NCBI GenBank assembly: GCA_028752905.1
Contig: JAQNBH010000002.1
Location: forward strand, 26,519,932-26,583,931
Direction: 5' to 3'
Length of the DNA: 64,000 nucleotides
Source of the DNA: Cladorhizidae sp. MBARI D1340-BT2
Lineage: Eukaryota; Porifera; Demospongiae; Poecilosclerida; Cladorhizidae
Shown: piece by piece, positions 24,280-36,411 of the stretch
Numbering within the stretch: position 1 is the stretch's first letter
Layout: every line of letters begins with the position of its first letter
Notes under the pieces: model-generated
Database searches by the model: none
Seen by the model: only the letters and a program-made list of their open reading frames with translations
Told to the model about the DNA's origin: nothing
Program-made: the position numbers and the translations under genes

Positions 24280-27105
24280 GTGGTAAGGTTTGGGATTTTT
24301 CCTGGCGTTTTCCAGTTGCCAAAGCGGTGGCCTGCCAGTGAAAAACCACTACATTTATTGATAATCTGTTCACATGTTGCAGATAAGGGCCTTCTCTATC
24401 AGTTGACAAAATCTGGGACTTTGGTCTTGTTAATTAGGGCAGTTATGAATTGTACTCTTACTTGATGCTAAACATGTACTTGATATTTGCCCTAATTTGG
24501 TCTATATGTTTCTCATTTCCCCCCCGAAAATCTTGTTTTTTTGCCGTGAAGCTCATAACTTTTCAATACTTTACCCAAAAAAGATAATTTTTATATCACC
24601 AGATAGCCCTTCTAATTATCTGTCTTTTGTACGTGCCAAAATGTTGAGTACTCTAAGTATTAGGAAGTTATGGTGATTTGAAGTGGTAAGGTTTGGGATT
24701 TTTCCTGGCGTTTTCCAGTTGCCAAAGCGGTGGCCTGCCAGTGAAAAACCACTACATTTATTGATAATCTGTTCACATGTTGCAGATAAGGGCCTTCTCT
24801 ATCAGTTGACAAAATCTGGGACTTTGGTCTTGTTAATTAGGGCAGTTATGAATTGTACTCTTACTTGATGCTAAACATGTTCTTGATATTTGCCCTAATT
24901 TGGTCTATATGTTTCTCATTTTCCCCCCGAAAATCTTGTTTTTTTGCCGTGAAGCTCATAACTTTTCTACACTTTACCCAAAAAAGATAATTTTTATATC
25001 ATCGGATAGCTCTTCTAATTATCTGTATTTTGTACGTACCAAAATTTTAAGTACTCTAAGTATTAGCAAGTTATGGTGATTTGAAGTGGTAAGGTTTGGG
25101 ATTTTTCCTGGCGTTTTCCAGTTGCCAAAGCGGTGGCCTGCCAGTGAAAAACCACTACATTTATTGATAATCTGTTCACATGTTGCAGATAAGGGCCTTC
25201 TCTATCAGTTGACAAAATCTGGGACTTTGGTCTTGTTAATTAGGGCAGTTATGAATTGTACTCTTACTTGATGCTAAACATGTTCTTGATATTTGCCCTA
25301 ATTTGGTCTATATGTTTCTCATTTTCCCCCCGAAAATCTTGTTTTTTTGCCGTGAAGCTCATAACTTTTCTACACTTTACCCCAAAAAGATAATTTTTAT
25401 ATCACCGGATAGCTCTTCTAATTATCTGTCTTTTGTACGTGCCAATTTTGAGTACTCTAATTATTAGCAAGTTATGGTGATTTGAAGTGGTAAGGTTTGT
25501 GATTTTTCCTGGCGTTTTCCAGTTGCCAAAGCGGTGGCCTGCCAGTGAAAAACCACTACATTTATTGATAATCTGTTCACATGTTGCAGATAAGGGCCTT
25601 CTCTATCAGTTGACAAAATCTGGGACTTTGGTCTTGTTAATTAGGGCAGTTATGAATTGTACTCTTACTTGATGCTGAACATGTTCTTGATATTTGCCCT
25701 AATTTGGTCTATATATATGTTTCTCATTTCCCCCCCGAAAATCTTGTTTTTTTGCCGTGAAGCTCATAACTTTTCTACACTTTACCCAAAAAAGATAATA
25801 TTTATATCACCGGATAGCTCTTCTAATTATCTGTCTTTTATACTTGCCAAAATTTTGAGTACTCTAAGTATTAGCAAGTTATGGTGATTTGAAGTGGTAA
25901 GGTTTGTGATTTTTCCTGGCGTTTTCCAGTTGCCAAAGCGGTGGCCTGCCAGTGAAAAACCACTACATTTATTGATAATCTGTTCACATGTTGCAGATAA
26001 GGGCCTTCTCTATCAGTTGACAAAATCTGGGACTTTGGTCTTGTTAATTAGGGCAGTTATGAATTGTACTCTTACTTGATGCTAAACATGTTCTTGATAT
26101 TTGCCCTAATTTGGTCTATATGTTTCTAATTTTCCCCCCGAAAATCTTGTTTTTTTGCCGTGAAGCTCATAACATTTCTACACTTTACCCAAAAAAGATA
26201 ATTTTTATATCACCGGATAGCTCTTCTAATTATCTGTCTTTTGTATGTGCCAAAATTTTGAGTACTCTAAGTATTAGCAAGTTATGGTGATTTGAAGTGG
26301 TAAGGTTTGTGATTTTTCCTGGCGTTTTCCAGTTGCCAAAGCGGTGGCCTGCCAGTGAAAAACCACTACATTTATTGATAATCTGTTCACATGTTGCAGA
26401 TAAGGGCCTTCTCTATCAGTTGACAAAATCTGGGACTTTGGTCTTGTTAATTAGGGCAGTTATGAATTGTACTCTTACTTGATGCTAAACATGTTCTTGA
26501 TATTTGCCCTAATTTGGTCTATATATATGTTTCTCATTTCCCCCCGAAAATCTTGTTTTTTTGCCGTGAAGCTCATAACTTTTCTACACTTTACCCAAAA
26601 AAGATACTTTTTATATCACCGGATAGCTCTTCTAATTATCTGTCTTTTGTATGTGCCAAAATTTTGAGTACTCTAAGTATTAGCAAGTTATGGTGATTTG
26701 AAGTGGTAAGGTTTGTGATTTTTCCTGGCGTTTTCCAGTTGCCAAAGCGGTGGCCTGCCAGTGAAAAACCACTACATTTATTGATAATCTGTTCACATGT
26801 TGCAGATAAGGGCCTTCTCTATCAGTTGACAAAATCTGGGACTTTGGTCTTGTTAATTAGGGCAGTTATGAATTGTACTCTTACTTGATGCTAAACATGT
26901 TCTTGATATTTGCCCTAATTTGGTCTATATGTTTCTCATTTTCCCCCCGAAAATCTTGTTTTTTTGCCGTGAAGCTCATAACTTTTCTACACTTTACCCA
27001 AAAAAGATAATTTTTATATCACCGGATAGCCCTTCTAATTATCTGTCTTTTGTACGTGCCAAAAGTTTGAGTACTCTAAGTATTAGGAAGTTATGATGAT
27101 TTGAA
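24280..27105 (+). repeat. Seven-monomer HOR, ~2827 bp, copy 1
   Basis: Monomers start at 24280, 24683, 25086, 25487, 25894, 26297 and 26703. The order is CATGTAC type, then the four-monomer cassette (24683-26296), then a 406-bp (TA)4/short-C type, then an AAAAGTTTGAG/TTATGATG type. The first five members recur at +2826/2827. The first two members (24280-25085) are also the second copy of the 806-bp dimer, so two duplications are nested here. Confidence 0.8.
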
Positions 27106-29123
27106 GTGGTAAGGTTTGTGATTTTTCCTGGCGTTTTCCAGTTGCCAAAGCGGTGGCCTGCCAGTGAAAAACCACTACATTTATTGATAATCTGTTCACA
27201 TGTTGCAGATAAGGGCCTTCTCTATCAGTTGACAAAATCTGGGACTTTGGTCTTGTTAATTAGGGCAGTTATGAATTGTACTCTTACTTGATGCTAAACA
27301 TGTACTTGATATTTGCCCTAATTTGGTCTATATGTTTCTCATTTTCCCCCCGAAAATCTTGTTTTTTTGCCGTGAAGCTCATAACTTTTCAATACTTTAC
27401 CCAAAAAAGATAATTTTTATATCACCAGATAGCCCTTCTAATTATCTGTCTTTTGTACGTGCCAAAATGTTGAGTACTCTAAGTATTAGGAAGTTATGGT
27501 GATTTGAAGTGGTAAGGTTTGGGATTTTTCCTGGCGTTTTCCAGTTGCCAAAGCGGTGGCCTGCCAGTGAAAAACCACTACATTTATTGATAATCTGTTC
27601 ACATGTTGCAGATAAGGGCCTTCTCTATCAGTTGACAAAATCTGGGACTTTGGTCTTGTTAATTAGGGCAGTTATGAATTGTACTCTTACTTGATGCTAA
27701 ACATGTTCTTGATATTTGCCCTAATTTGGTCTATATGTTTCTCATTTTCCCCCCCGAAAATCTTGTTTTTTTGCCGTGAAGCTCATAACTTTTCTACACT
27801 TTACCCAAAAAAGATAATTTTTATATCATCGGATAGCTCTTCTAATTATCTGTATTTTGTACGTACCAAAATTTTAAGTACTCTAAGTATTAGCAAGTTA
27901 TGGTGATTTGAAGTGGTAAGGTTTGGGATTTTTCCTGGCGTTTTCCAGTTGCCAAAGCGGTGGCCTGCCAGTGAAAAACCACTACATTTATTGATAATCT
28001 GTTCACATGTTGCAGATAAGGGCCTTCTCTATCAGTTGACAAAATCTGGGACTTTGGTCTTGTTAATTAGGGCAGTTATGAATTGTACTCTTACTTGATG
28101 CTAAACATGTTCTTGATATTTGCCCTAATTTGGTCTATATGTTTCTCATTTTCCCCCCGAAAATCTTGTTTTTTTGCCGTGAAGCTCATAACTTTTCTAC
28201 ACTTTACCCCAAAAAGATAATTTTTATATCACCGGATAGCTCTTCTAATTATCTGTCTTTTGTACGTGCCAATTTTGAGTACTCTAATTATTAGCAAGTT
28301 ATGGTGATTTGAAGTGGTAAGGTTTGTGATTTTTCCTGGCGTTTTCCAGTTGCCAAAGCGGTGGCCTGCCAGTGAAAAACCACTACATTTATTGATAATC
28401 TGTTCACATGTTGCAGATAAGGGCCTTCTCTATCAGTTGACAAAATCTGGGACTTTGGTCTTGTTAATTAGGGCAGTTATGAATTGTACTCTTACTTGAT
28501 GCTGAACATGTTCTTGATATTTGCCCTAATTTGGTCTATATATATGTTTCTCATTTCCCCCCCGAAAATCTTGTTTTTTTGCCGTGAAGCTCATAACTTT
28601 TCTACACTTTACCCAAAAAAGATAATATTTATATCACCGGATAGCTCTTCTAATTATCTGTCTTTTATACTTGCCAAAATTTTGAGTACTCTAAGTATTA
28701 GCAAGTTATGGTGATTTGAAGTGGTAAGGTTTGTGATTTTTCCTGGCGTTTTCCAGTTGCCAAAGCGGTGGCCTGCCAGTGAAAAACCACTACATTTATT
28801 GATAATCTGTTCACATGTTGCAGATAAGGGCCTTCTCTATCAGTTGACAAAATCTGGGACTTTGGTCTTGTTAATTAGGGCAGTTATGAATTGTACTCTT
28901 ACTTGATGCTAAACATGTTCTTGATATTTGCCCTAATTTGGTCTATATGTTTCTAATTTTCCCCCCGAAAATCTTGTTTTTTTGCCGTGAAGCTCATAAC
29001 ATTTCTACACTTTACCCAAAAAAGATAATTTTTATATCACCGGATAGCTCTTCTAATTATCTGTCTTTTGTATGTGCCAAAATTTTGAGTACTCTAAGTA
29101 TTAGCAAGTTATGGTGATTTGAA
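27106..29123 (+). repeat. Seven-monomer HOR, ~2827 bp, partial copy 2
   Basis: Monomers start at 27106, 27509, 27913, 28314 and 28721 and repeat 24280-26296 in order (CATGTAC at about 27301, CGTACC near 27863, the AAAATTTT shortening, GCTGAAC with G at 28504, TTTCTAATTTT near 28953, GTATGTG near 29070). The match ends at 29124, where a TTGTC/GCAAGTG monomer replaces the expected type. The C-tract and T-rich edge near 27750 is one base longer than in copy 1. Confidence 0.8.
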
Positions 29124-29526
29124 GTGGTAAGGTTTGGGATTTTTCCTGGCGTTTTCCAGTTGTCAAAGCGGTGGCCTGCAAGTGAAAAACCACTACATTT
29201 ATTGATAATCTGTTCACATGTTGCAGATAAGGGCCTTCTCTATCAGTTGACAAAATCTGGGACTTTGGTCTTGTTAATTAGGGCAGTTATGAATTGTACT
29301 CTTACTTGATGCTAAACATGTTCTTGATATTTGCCCTAATTTGGTCTATATGTTTCTCATTTTCCCCCCGAAAATCTTGTTTTTTTGCCGTGAAGCTCAT
29401 AACTTTTCTACACTTTACCCAAAAAAGATACTTTTTATATCACCGGATAGCTCTTCTAATTATCTGTCTTTTGTACGTGCCAAAATGTTGAGTACTCTAA
29501 GTATTAGGAAGTTATGGTGATTTGAA
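29124..29526 (+). repeat. First TTGTC/GCAAGTG-type monomer
   Basis: This monomer carries two linked core changes, TTGTCAAAG and GCAAGTG, that are absent to its left. The same type recurs at 36412, 37217, 38026, 39644, 40453, 44912, 45717 and 46526, so it is the founder-like single copy of a type that became common in the 36-47 kb region. It also marks the change from the seven-monomer to the three-monomer HOR. Confidence 0.75.
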
Positions 29527-32500
29527 GTGGTAAGGTTTGTGATTTTTCCTGGCGTTTTCCAGTTGCCAAAGCGGTGGCCTGCCAGTGAAAAACCACTACA
29601 TTTATTGATAATCTGTTCACATGTTGCAGATAAGGGCCTTCTCTATCAGTTGACAAAATCTGGGACTTTGGTCTTGTTAATTAGGGCAGTTATGAATTGT
29701 ACTCTTACTTGATGCTAAACATGTTCTTGATATTTGCCCTAATTTGGTCTATATATATGTTTCTCATTTCCCCCCGAAAATCTTGTTTTTTTGCCGTGAA
29801 GCTCATAACTTTTCTACACTTTACCCAAAAAAGATACTTTTTATATCACCGGATAGCTCTTCTAATTATCTGTCTTTTGTACGTGCCAAAATTTTGAGTA
29901 CTCTAAGTATTAGCAAGTTATGGTGATTTGAAGTGGTAAGGTTTGTGATTTTTCCTGGCGTTTTCCAGTTGCCAAAGCGGTGGCCTGCCAGTGAAAAACC
30001 ACTACATTTATTGATAATCTGTTCACATGTTGCAGATAAGGGCCTTCTCTATCAGTTGACAAAATCTGGGACTTTGGTCTTGTTAATTAGGGCAGTTATG
30101 AATTGTACTCTTACTTGATGCTAAACATGTTCTTGATATTTGCCCTAATTTGGTCTATATGTTTCTCATTTTCCCCCCGAAAATCTTGTTTTTTTGCCGT
30201 GAAGCTCATAACTTTTCAATACTTTACCCAAAAAAGATAATTTTTATATCACCGGATAGCCCTTCTAATTATCTGTCTTTTGTACGTGCCAAAATGTTGA
30301 GTACTCTAAGTATTAGGAAGTTATGGTGATTTGAAGTGGTAAGGTTTGGGATTTTTCCTGGCGTTTTCCAGTTGCCAAAGCGGTGGCCTGCCAGTGAAAA
30401 ACCACTACATTTATTGATAATCTGTTCACATGTTGCAGATAAGGGCCTTCTCTATCAGTTGACAAAATCTGGGACTTTGGTCTTGTTAATTAGGGCAGTT
30501 ATGAATTGTACTCTTACTTGATGCTAAACATGTTCTTGATATTTGCCCTAATTTGGTCTATATATATGTTTCTCATTTCCCCCCCGAAAATCTTGTTTTT
30601 TTGCCGTGAAGCTCATAACTTTTCTACACTTTACCCAAAAAAGATACTTTTTATATCACCGGATAGCTCTTCTAATTATCTGTCTTTTGTACGTGCCAAA
30701 ATGTTGAGTACTCTAAGTATTAGGAAGTTATGGTGATTTGAAGTGGTAAGGTTTGTGATTTTTCCTGGCGTTTTCCAGTTGCCAAAGCGGTGGCCTGCCA
30801 GTGAAAAACCACTACATTTATTGATAATCTGTTCACATGTTGCAGATAAGGGCCTTCTCTATCAGTTGACAAAATCTGGGACTTTGGTCTTGTTAATTAG
30901 GGCAGTTATGAATTGTACTCTTACTTGATGCTAAACATGTTCTTGATATTTGCCCTAATTTGGTCTATATATATGTTTCTCATTTCCCCCCGAAAATCTT
31001 GTTTTTTTGCCGTGAAGCTCATAACTTTTCTACACTTTACCCAAAAAAGATACTTTTTATATCACCGGATAGCTCTTCTAATTATCTGTCTTTTGTACGT
31101 GCCAAAATTTTGAGTACTCTAAGTATTAGCAAGTTATGGTGATTTGAAGTGGTAAGGTTTGTGATTTTTCCTGGCGTTTTCCAGTTGCCAAAGCGGTGGC
31201 CTGCCAGTGAAAAACCACTACATTTATTGATAATCTGTTCACATGTTGCAGATAAGGGCCTTCTCTATCAGTTGACAAAATCTGGGACTTTGGTCTTGTT
31301 AATTAGGGCAGTTATGAATTGTACTCTTACTTGATGCTAAACATGTTCTTGATATTTGCCCTAATTTGGTCTATATGTTTCTCATTTTCCCCCCGAAAAT
31401 CTTGTTTTTTTGCCGTGAAGCTCATAACTTTTCAATACTTTACCCAAAAAAGATAATTTTTATATCACCGGATAGCCCTTCTAATTATCTGTCTTTTGTA
31501 CGTGCCAAAATGTTGAGTACTCTAAGTATTAGGAAGTTATGGTGATTTGAAGTGGTAAGGTTTGGGATTTTTCCTGGCGTTTTCCAGTTGCCAAAGCGGT
31601 GGCCTGCCAGTGAAAAACCACTACATTTATTGATAATCTGTTCACATGTTGCAGATAAGGGCCTTCTCTATCAGTTGACAAAATCTGGGACTTTGGTCTT
31701 GTTAATTAGGGCAGTTATGAATTGTACTCTTACTTGATGCTAAACATGTTCTTGATATTTGCCCTAATTTGGTCTATATATATGTTTCTCATTTCCCCCC
31801 CGAAAATCTTGTTTTTTTGCCGTGAAGCTCATAACTTTTCTACACTTTACCCAAAAAAGATACTTTTTATATCACCGGATAGCTCTTCTAATTATCTGTC
31901 TTTTGTACGTGCCAAAATGTTGAGTACTCTAAGTATTAGGAAGTTATGGTGATTTGAAGTGGTAAGGTTTGTGATTTTTCCTGGCGTTTTCCAGTTGCCA
32001 AAGCGGTGGCCTGCCAGTGAAAAACCACTACATTTATTGATAATCTGTTCACATGTTGCAGATAAGGGCCTTCTCTATCAGTTGACAAAATCTGGGACTT
32101 TGGTCTTGTTAATTAGGGCAGTTATGAATTGTACTCTTACTTGATGCTAAACATGTTCTTGATATTTGCCCTAATTTGGTCTATATATATGTTTCTCATT
32201 TCCCCCCGAAAATCTTGTTTTTTTGCCGTGAAGCTCATAACTTTTCTACACTTTACCCAAAAAAGATACTTTTTATATCACCGGATAGCTCTTCTAATTA
32301 TCTGTCTTTTGTACGTGCCAAAATTTTGAGTACTCTAAGTATTAGCAAGTTATGGTGATTTGAAGTGGTAAGGTTTGTGATTTTTCCTGGCGTTTTCCAG
32401 TTGCCAAAGCGGTGGCCTGCCAGTGAAAAACCACTACATTTATTGATAATCTGTTCACATGTTGCAGATAAGGGCCTTCTCTATCAGTTGACAAAATCTG

Positions 32501-33174
32501 GGACTTTGGTCTTGTTAATTAGGGCAGTTATGAATTGTACTCTTACTTGATGCTAAACATGTTCTTGATATTTGCCCTAATTTGGTCTATATGTTTCTCA
32601 TTTTCCCCCCGAAAATCTTGTTTTTTTGCCGTGAAGCTCATAACTTTTCAATACTTTACCCAAAAAAGATAATTTTTATATCACCGGATAGCCCTTCTAA
32701 TTATCTGTCTTTTTTACCTGCCAAAATGTTGAGTACTCTAAGTATTAGGAAGTTATGGTGATTTGAAGTGGTAAGGTTTGGGATTTTTCCTGGCGTTTTC
32801 CAGTTGCCAAAGCGGTGGCCTGCCAGTGAAAAACCACTACATTTATTGATAATCTGTTCACATGTTGCAGATAAGGGCCTTCTCTATCAGTTGACAAAAT
32901 CTGGGACTTTGGTCTTGTTAATTAGGGCAGTTATGAATTGTACTCTTACTTGATGCTAAACATGTTCTTGATATTTGCCCTAATTTGGTCTATATATATG
33001 TTTCTCATTTTCCCCCCGAAAATCTTGTTTTTTTGCCGTGAAGCTCATAACTTTTCTACACTTTACCCAAAAAAGATACTTTTTATATCACCGGATAGCT
33101 CTTCTAATTATCTGTCTTTTGTACGTGCCAAAATTTTAAGTACTCTAAGTATTAGCAAGTTATAGTGATTTGAA
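29527..33174 (+). repeat. Three-monomer HOR, 1216 bp, copies 1-3
   Basis: Copies start at 29527, 30743 and 31959. Each has a 406-bp monomer ((TA)4 with a one-base-shorter C-tract), a 403-bp monomer (TTTTCAATAC, TAGCCC, ATGTTGAG) and a 407-bp monomer ((TA)4, GATACTTTTT). Offsets are exactly 1216. The third copy has a private ACCTGCC change near 32715. Its last monomer (32768) ends with a different type (TTTTAAG, TTATAGTG), which shows a switch of template. Confidence 0.88.
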
Positions 33175-33577
33175 GTGGTAAGGTTTGTGATTTTTCCTGG
33201 CGTTTTCCAGTTGCCAAAGCGGTGGCCTGCCAGTGAAAAACCACTACATTTATTGATAATCTGTTCACATGTTGCAGATAAGGGCCTTCTCTATCAGTTG
33301 ACAAAATCTGGGACTTTGGTCTTGTTAATTAGGGCAGTTATGAATTGTACTCTTACTTGATGCTAAACATGTTCTTGATATTTGCCCTAATTTGGTCTAT
33401 ATGTTTCTCATTTTCCCCCCGAAAATCTTGTTTTTTTGCCGTGAAGCTCATAACTTTTCTACACTTTACCCAAAAAAGATACTTTTTATATCACCGGATA
33501 GCTCTTCTAATTATCTGTCTTTTGTACGTGCCAAAATGTTGAGTACTCTAAGTATTAGGAAGTTATGGTGATTTGAA
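33175..33577 (+). repeat. Extra monomer interrupting the three-monomer HOR
   Basis: A single 403-bp monomer with CTATATG, GATACTTTTT and ATGTTGAG breaks the 1216-bp phase between copies 3 and 4. Its variable part matches those at 29124 and 37217 rather than the three-monomer members, so it likely entered by unequal exchange with a neighbouring block. Confidence 0.7.
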
Positions 33578-36411
33578 GTGGTAAGGTTTGTGATTTTTCC
33601 TGGCGTTTTCCAGTTGCCAAAGCGGTGGCCTGCCAGTGAAAAACCACTACATTTATTGATAATCTGTTCACATGTTGCAGATAAGGGCCTTCTCTATCAG
33701 TTGACAAAATCTGGGACTTTGGTCTTGTTAATTAGGGCAGTTATGAATTGTACTCTTACTTGATGCTAAACATGTTCTTGATATTTGCCCTAATTTGGTC
33801 TATATATATGTTTCTCATTTCCCCCCGAAAATCTTGTTTTTTTGCCGTGAAGCTCATAACTTTTCTACACTTTACCCAAAAAAGATACTTTTTATATCAC
33901 CGGATAGCTCTTCTAATTATCTGTCTTTTGTACGTGCCAAAATTTTGAGTACTCTAAGTATTAGCAAGTTATGGTGATTTGAAGTGGTAAGGTTTGTGAT
34001 TTTTCCTGGCGTTTTCCAGTTGCCAAAGCGGTGGCCTGCCAGTGAAAAACCACTACATTTATTGATAATCTGTTCACATGTTGCAGATAAGGGCCTTCTC
34101 TATCAGTTGACAAAATCTGGGACTTTGGTCTTGTTAATTAGGGCAGTTATGAATTGTACTCTTACTTGATGCTAAACATGTTCTTGATATTTGCCCTAAT
34201 TTGGTCTATATGTTTCTCATTTTCCCCCCGAAAATCTTGTTTTTTTGCCGTGAAGCTCATAACTTTTCAATACTTTACCCAAAAAAGATAATTTTTATAT
34301 CACCGGATAGCCCTTCTAATTATCTGTCTTTTGTACGTGCCAAAATGTTGAGTACTCTAAGTATTAGGAAGTTATGGTGATTTGAAGTGGTAAGGTTTGG
34401 GATTTTTCCTGGCGTTTTCCAGTTGCCAAAGCGGTGGCCTGCCAGTGAAAAACCACTACATTTATTGATAATCTGTTCACATGTTGCAGATAAGGGCCTT
34501 CTCTATCAGTTGACAAAATCTGGGACTTTGGTCTTGTTAATTAGGGCAGTTATGAATTGTACTCTTACTTGATGCTAAACATGTTCTTGATATTTGCCCT
34601 AATTTGGTCTATATATATGTTTCTCATTTCCCCCCCGAAAATCTTGTTTTTTTGCCGTGAAGCTCATAACTTTTCTACACTTTACCCAAAAAAGATACTT
34701 TTTATATCACCGGATAGCTCTTCTAATTATCTGTCTTTTATACGTGCCAAAATGTTGAGTACTCTAAGTATTAGGAAGTTATGGTGATTTGAAGTGGTAA
34801 GGTTTGTGATTTTTCCTGGCGTTTTCCAGTTGCCAAAGCGGTGGCCTGCCAGTGAAAAACCACTACATTTATTGATAATCTGTTCACATGTTGCAGATAA
34901 GGGCCTTCTCTATCAGTTGACAAAATCTGGGACTTTGGTCTTGTTAATTAGGGCAGTTATGAATTGTACTCTTACTTGATGCTAAACATGTTCTTGATAT
35001 TTGCCCTAATTTGGTCTATATATATGTTTCTCATTTCCCCCCGAAAATCTTGTTTTTTTGCCGTGAAGCTCATAACTTTTCTACACTTTACCCAAAAAAG
35101 ATACTTTTTATATCACCGGATAGCTCTTCTAATTATCTGTCTTTTGTACGTGCCAAAATTTTGAGTACTCTAAGTATTAGCAAGTTATGGTGATTTGAAG
35201 TGGTAAGGTTTGTGATTTTTCCTGGCGTTTTCCAGTTGCCAAAGCGGTGGCCTGCCAGTGAAAAACCACTCCATTTATTGATAATCTGTTCACATGTTGC
35301 AGATAAGGGCCTTCTCTATCAGTTGACAAAATCTGGGACTTTGGTCTTGTTAATTAGGGCAGTTATGAATTGTACTCTTACTTGATGCTAAACATGTTCT
35401 TGATATTTGCCCTAATTTGGTCTATATGTTTCTCATTTTCCCCCCGAAAATCTTGTTTTTTTGCCGTGAAGCTCATAACTTTTCAATACTTTACCCAAAA
35501 AAGATAATTTTTATATCACCGGATAGCCCTTCTAATTATCTGTCTTTTGTACGTGCCAAAATGTTGAGTACTCTAAGTATTAGGAAGTTATGGTGATTTG
35601 AAGTGGTAAGGTTTGGGATTTTTCCTGGCGTTTTCCAGTTGCCAAAGCGGTGGCCTGCCAGTGAAAAACCACTACATTTATTGATAATCTGTTCACATGT
35701 TGCAGATAAGGGCCTTCTCTATCAGTTGACAAAATCTGGGACTTTGGTCTTGTTAATTAGGGCAGTTATGAATTGTACTCTTACTTGATGCTAAACATGT
35801 TCTTGATATTTGCCCTAATTTGGTCTATATATATGTTTCTCATTTTCCCCCCGAAAATCTTGTTTTTTTGCCGTGAAGCTCATAACTTTTCTACACTTTA
35901 CCCCAAAAAGATACTTTTTATATCACCGGATAGCTCTTCTAATTATCTGTCTTTTGTACGTGCCAAAATTTTAAGTACTCTAAGTATTAGCAAGTTATAG
36001 TGATTTGAAGTGGTAAGGTTTGTGATTTTTCCTGGCGTTTTCCAGTTGCCAAAGCGGTGGCCTGCCAGTGAAAAACCACTACATTTATTGATAATCTGTT
36101 CACATGTTGCAGATAAGGGCCTTCTCTATCAGTTGACAAAATCTGGGACTTTGGTCTTGTTAATTAGGGCAGTTATGAATTGTACTCTTACTTGATGCTA
36201 AACATGTTCTTGATATTTGCCCTAATTTGGTCTATATGTTTCTCATTTTCCCCCCGAAAATCTTGTTTTTTTGCCGTGAAGCTCATAACTTTCTACACTT
36301 TACCCAAAAAAGATAATTTTTATATCACCGGATAGCTCTTCTAATTATCTGTCTTTTGTATGTGCCAAAATTTTGAGTACTCTAAGTATTAGCAAGTTAT
36401 GGTGATTTGAA
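33578..36411 (+). repeat. Three-monomer HOR, 1216 bp, copies 4-5 and edge
   Basis: Copies start at 33578 and 34794 (members 33984, 34387, 35200 and 35603), followed by an edge monomer at 36010. Copy 5 ends with the same template switch (TTTTAAG, TTATAGTG near 35970-36003) seen at the end of copy 3, so copies 3 plus the extra monomer and 5 plus its edge are related. The stretch 34387-36240 reappears at 42480-44330. Confidence 0.85.
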
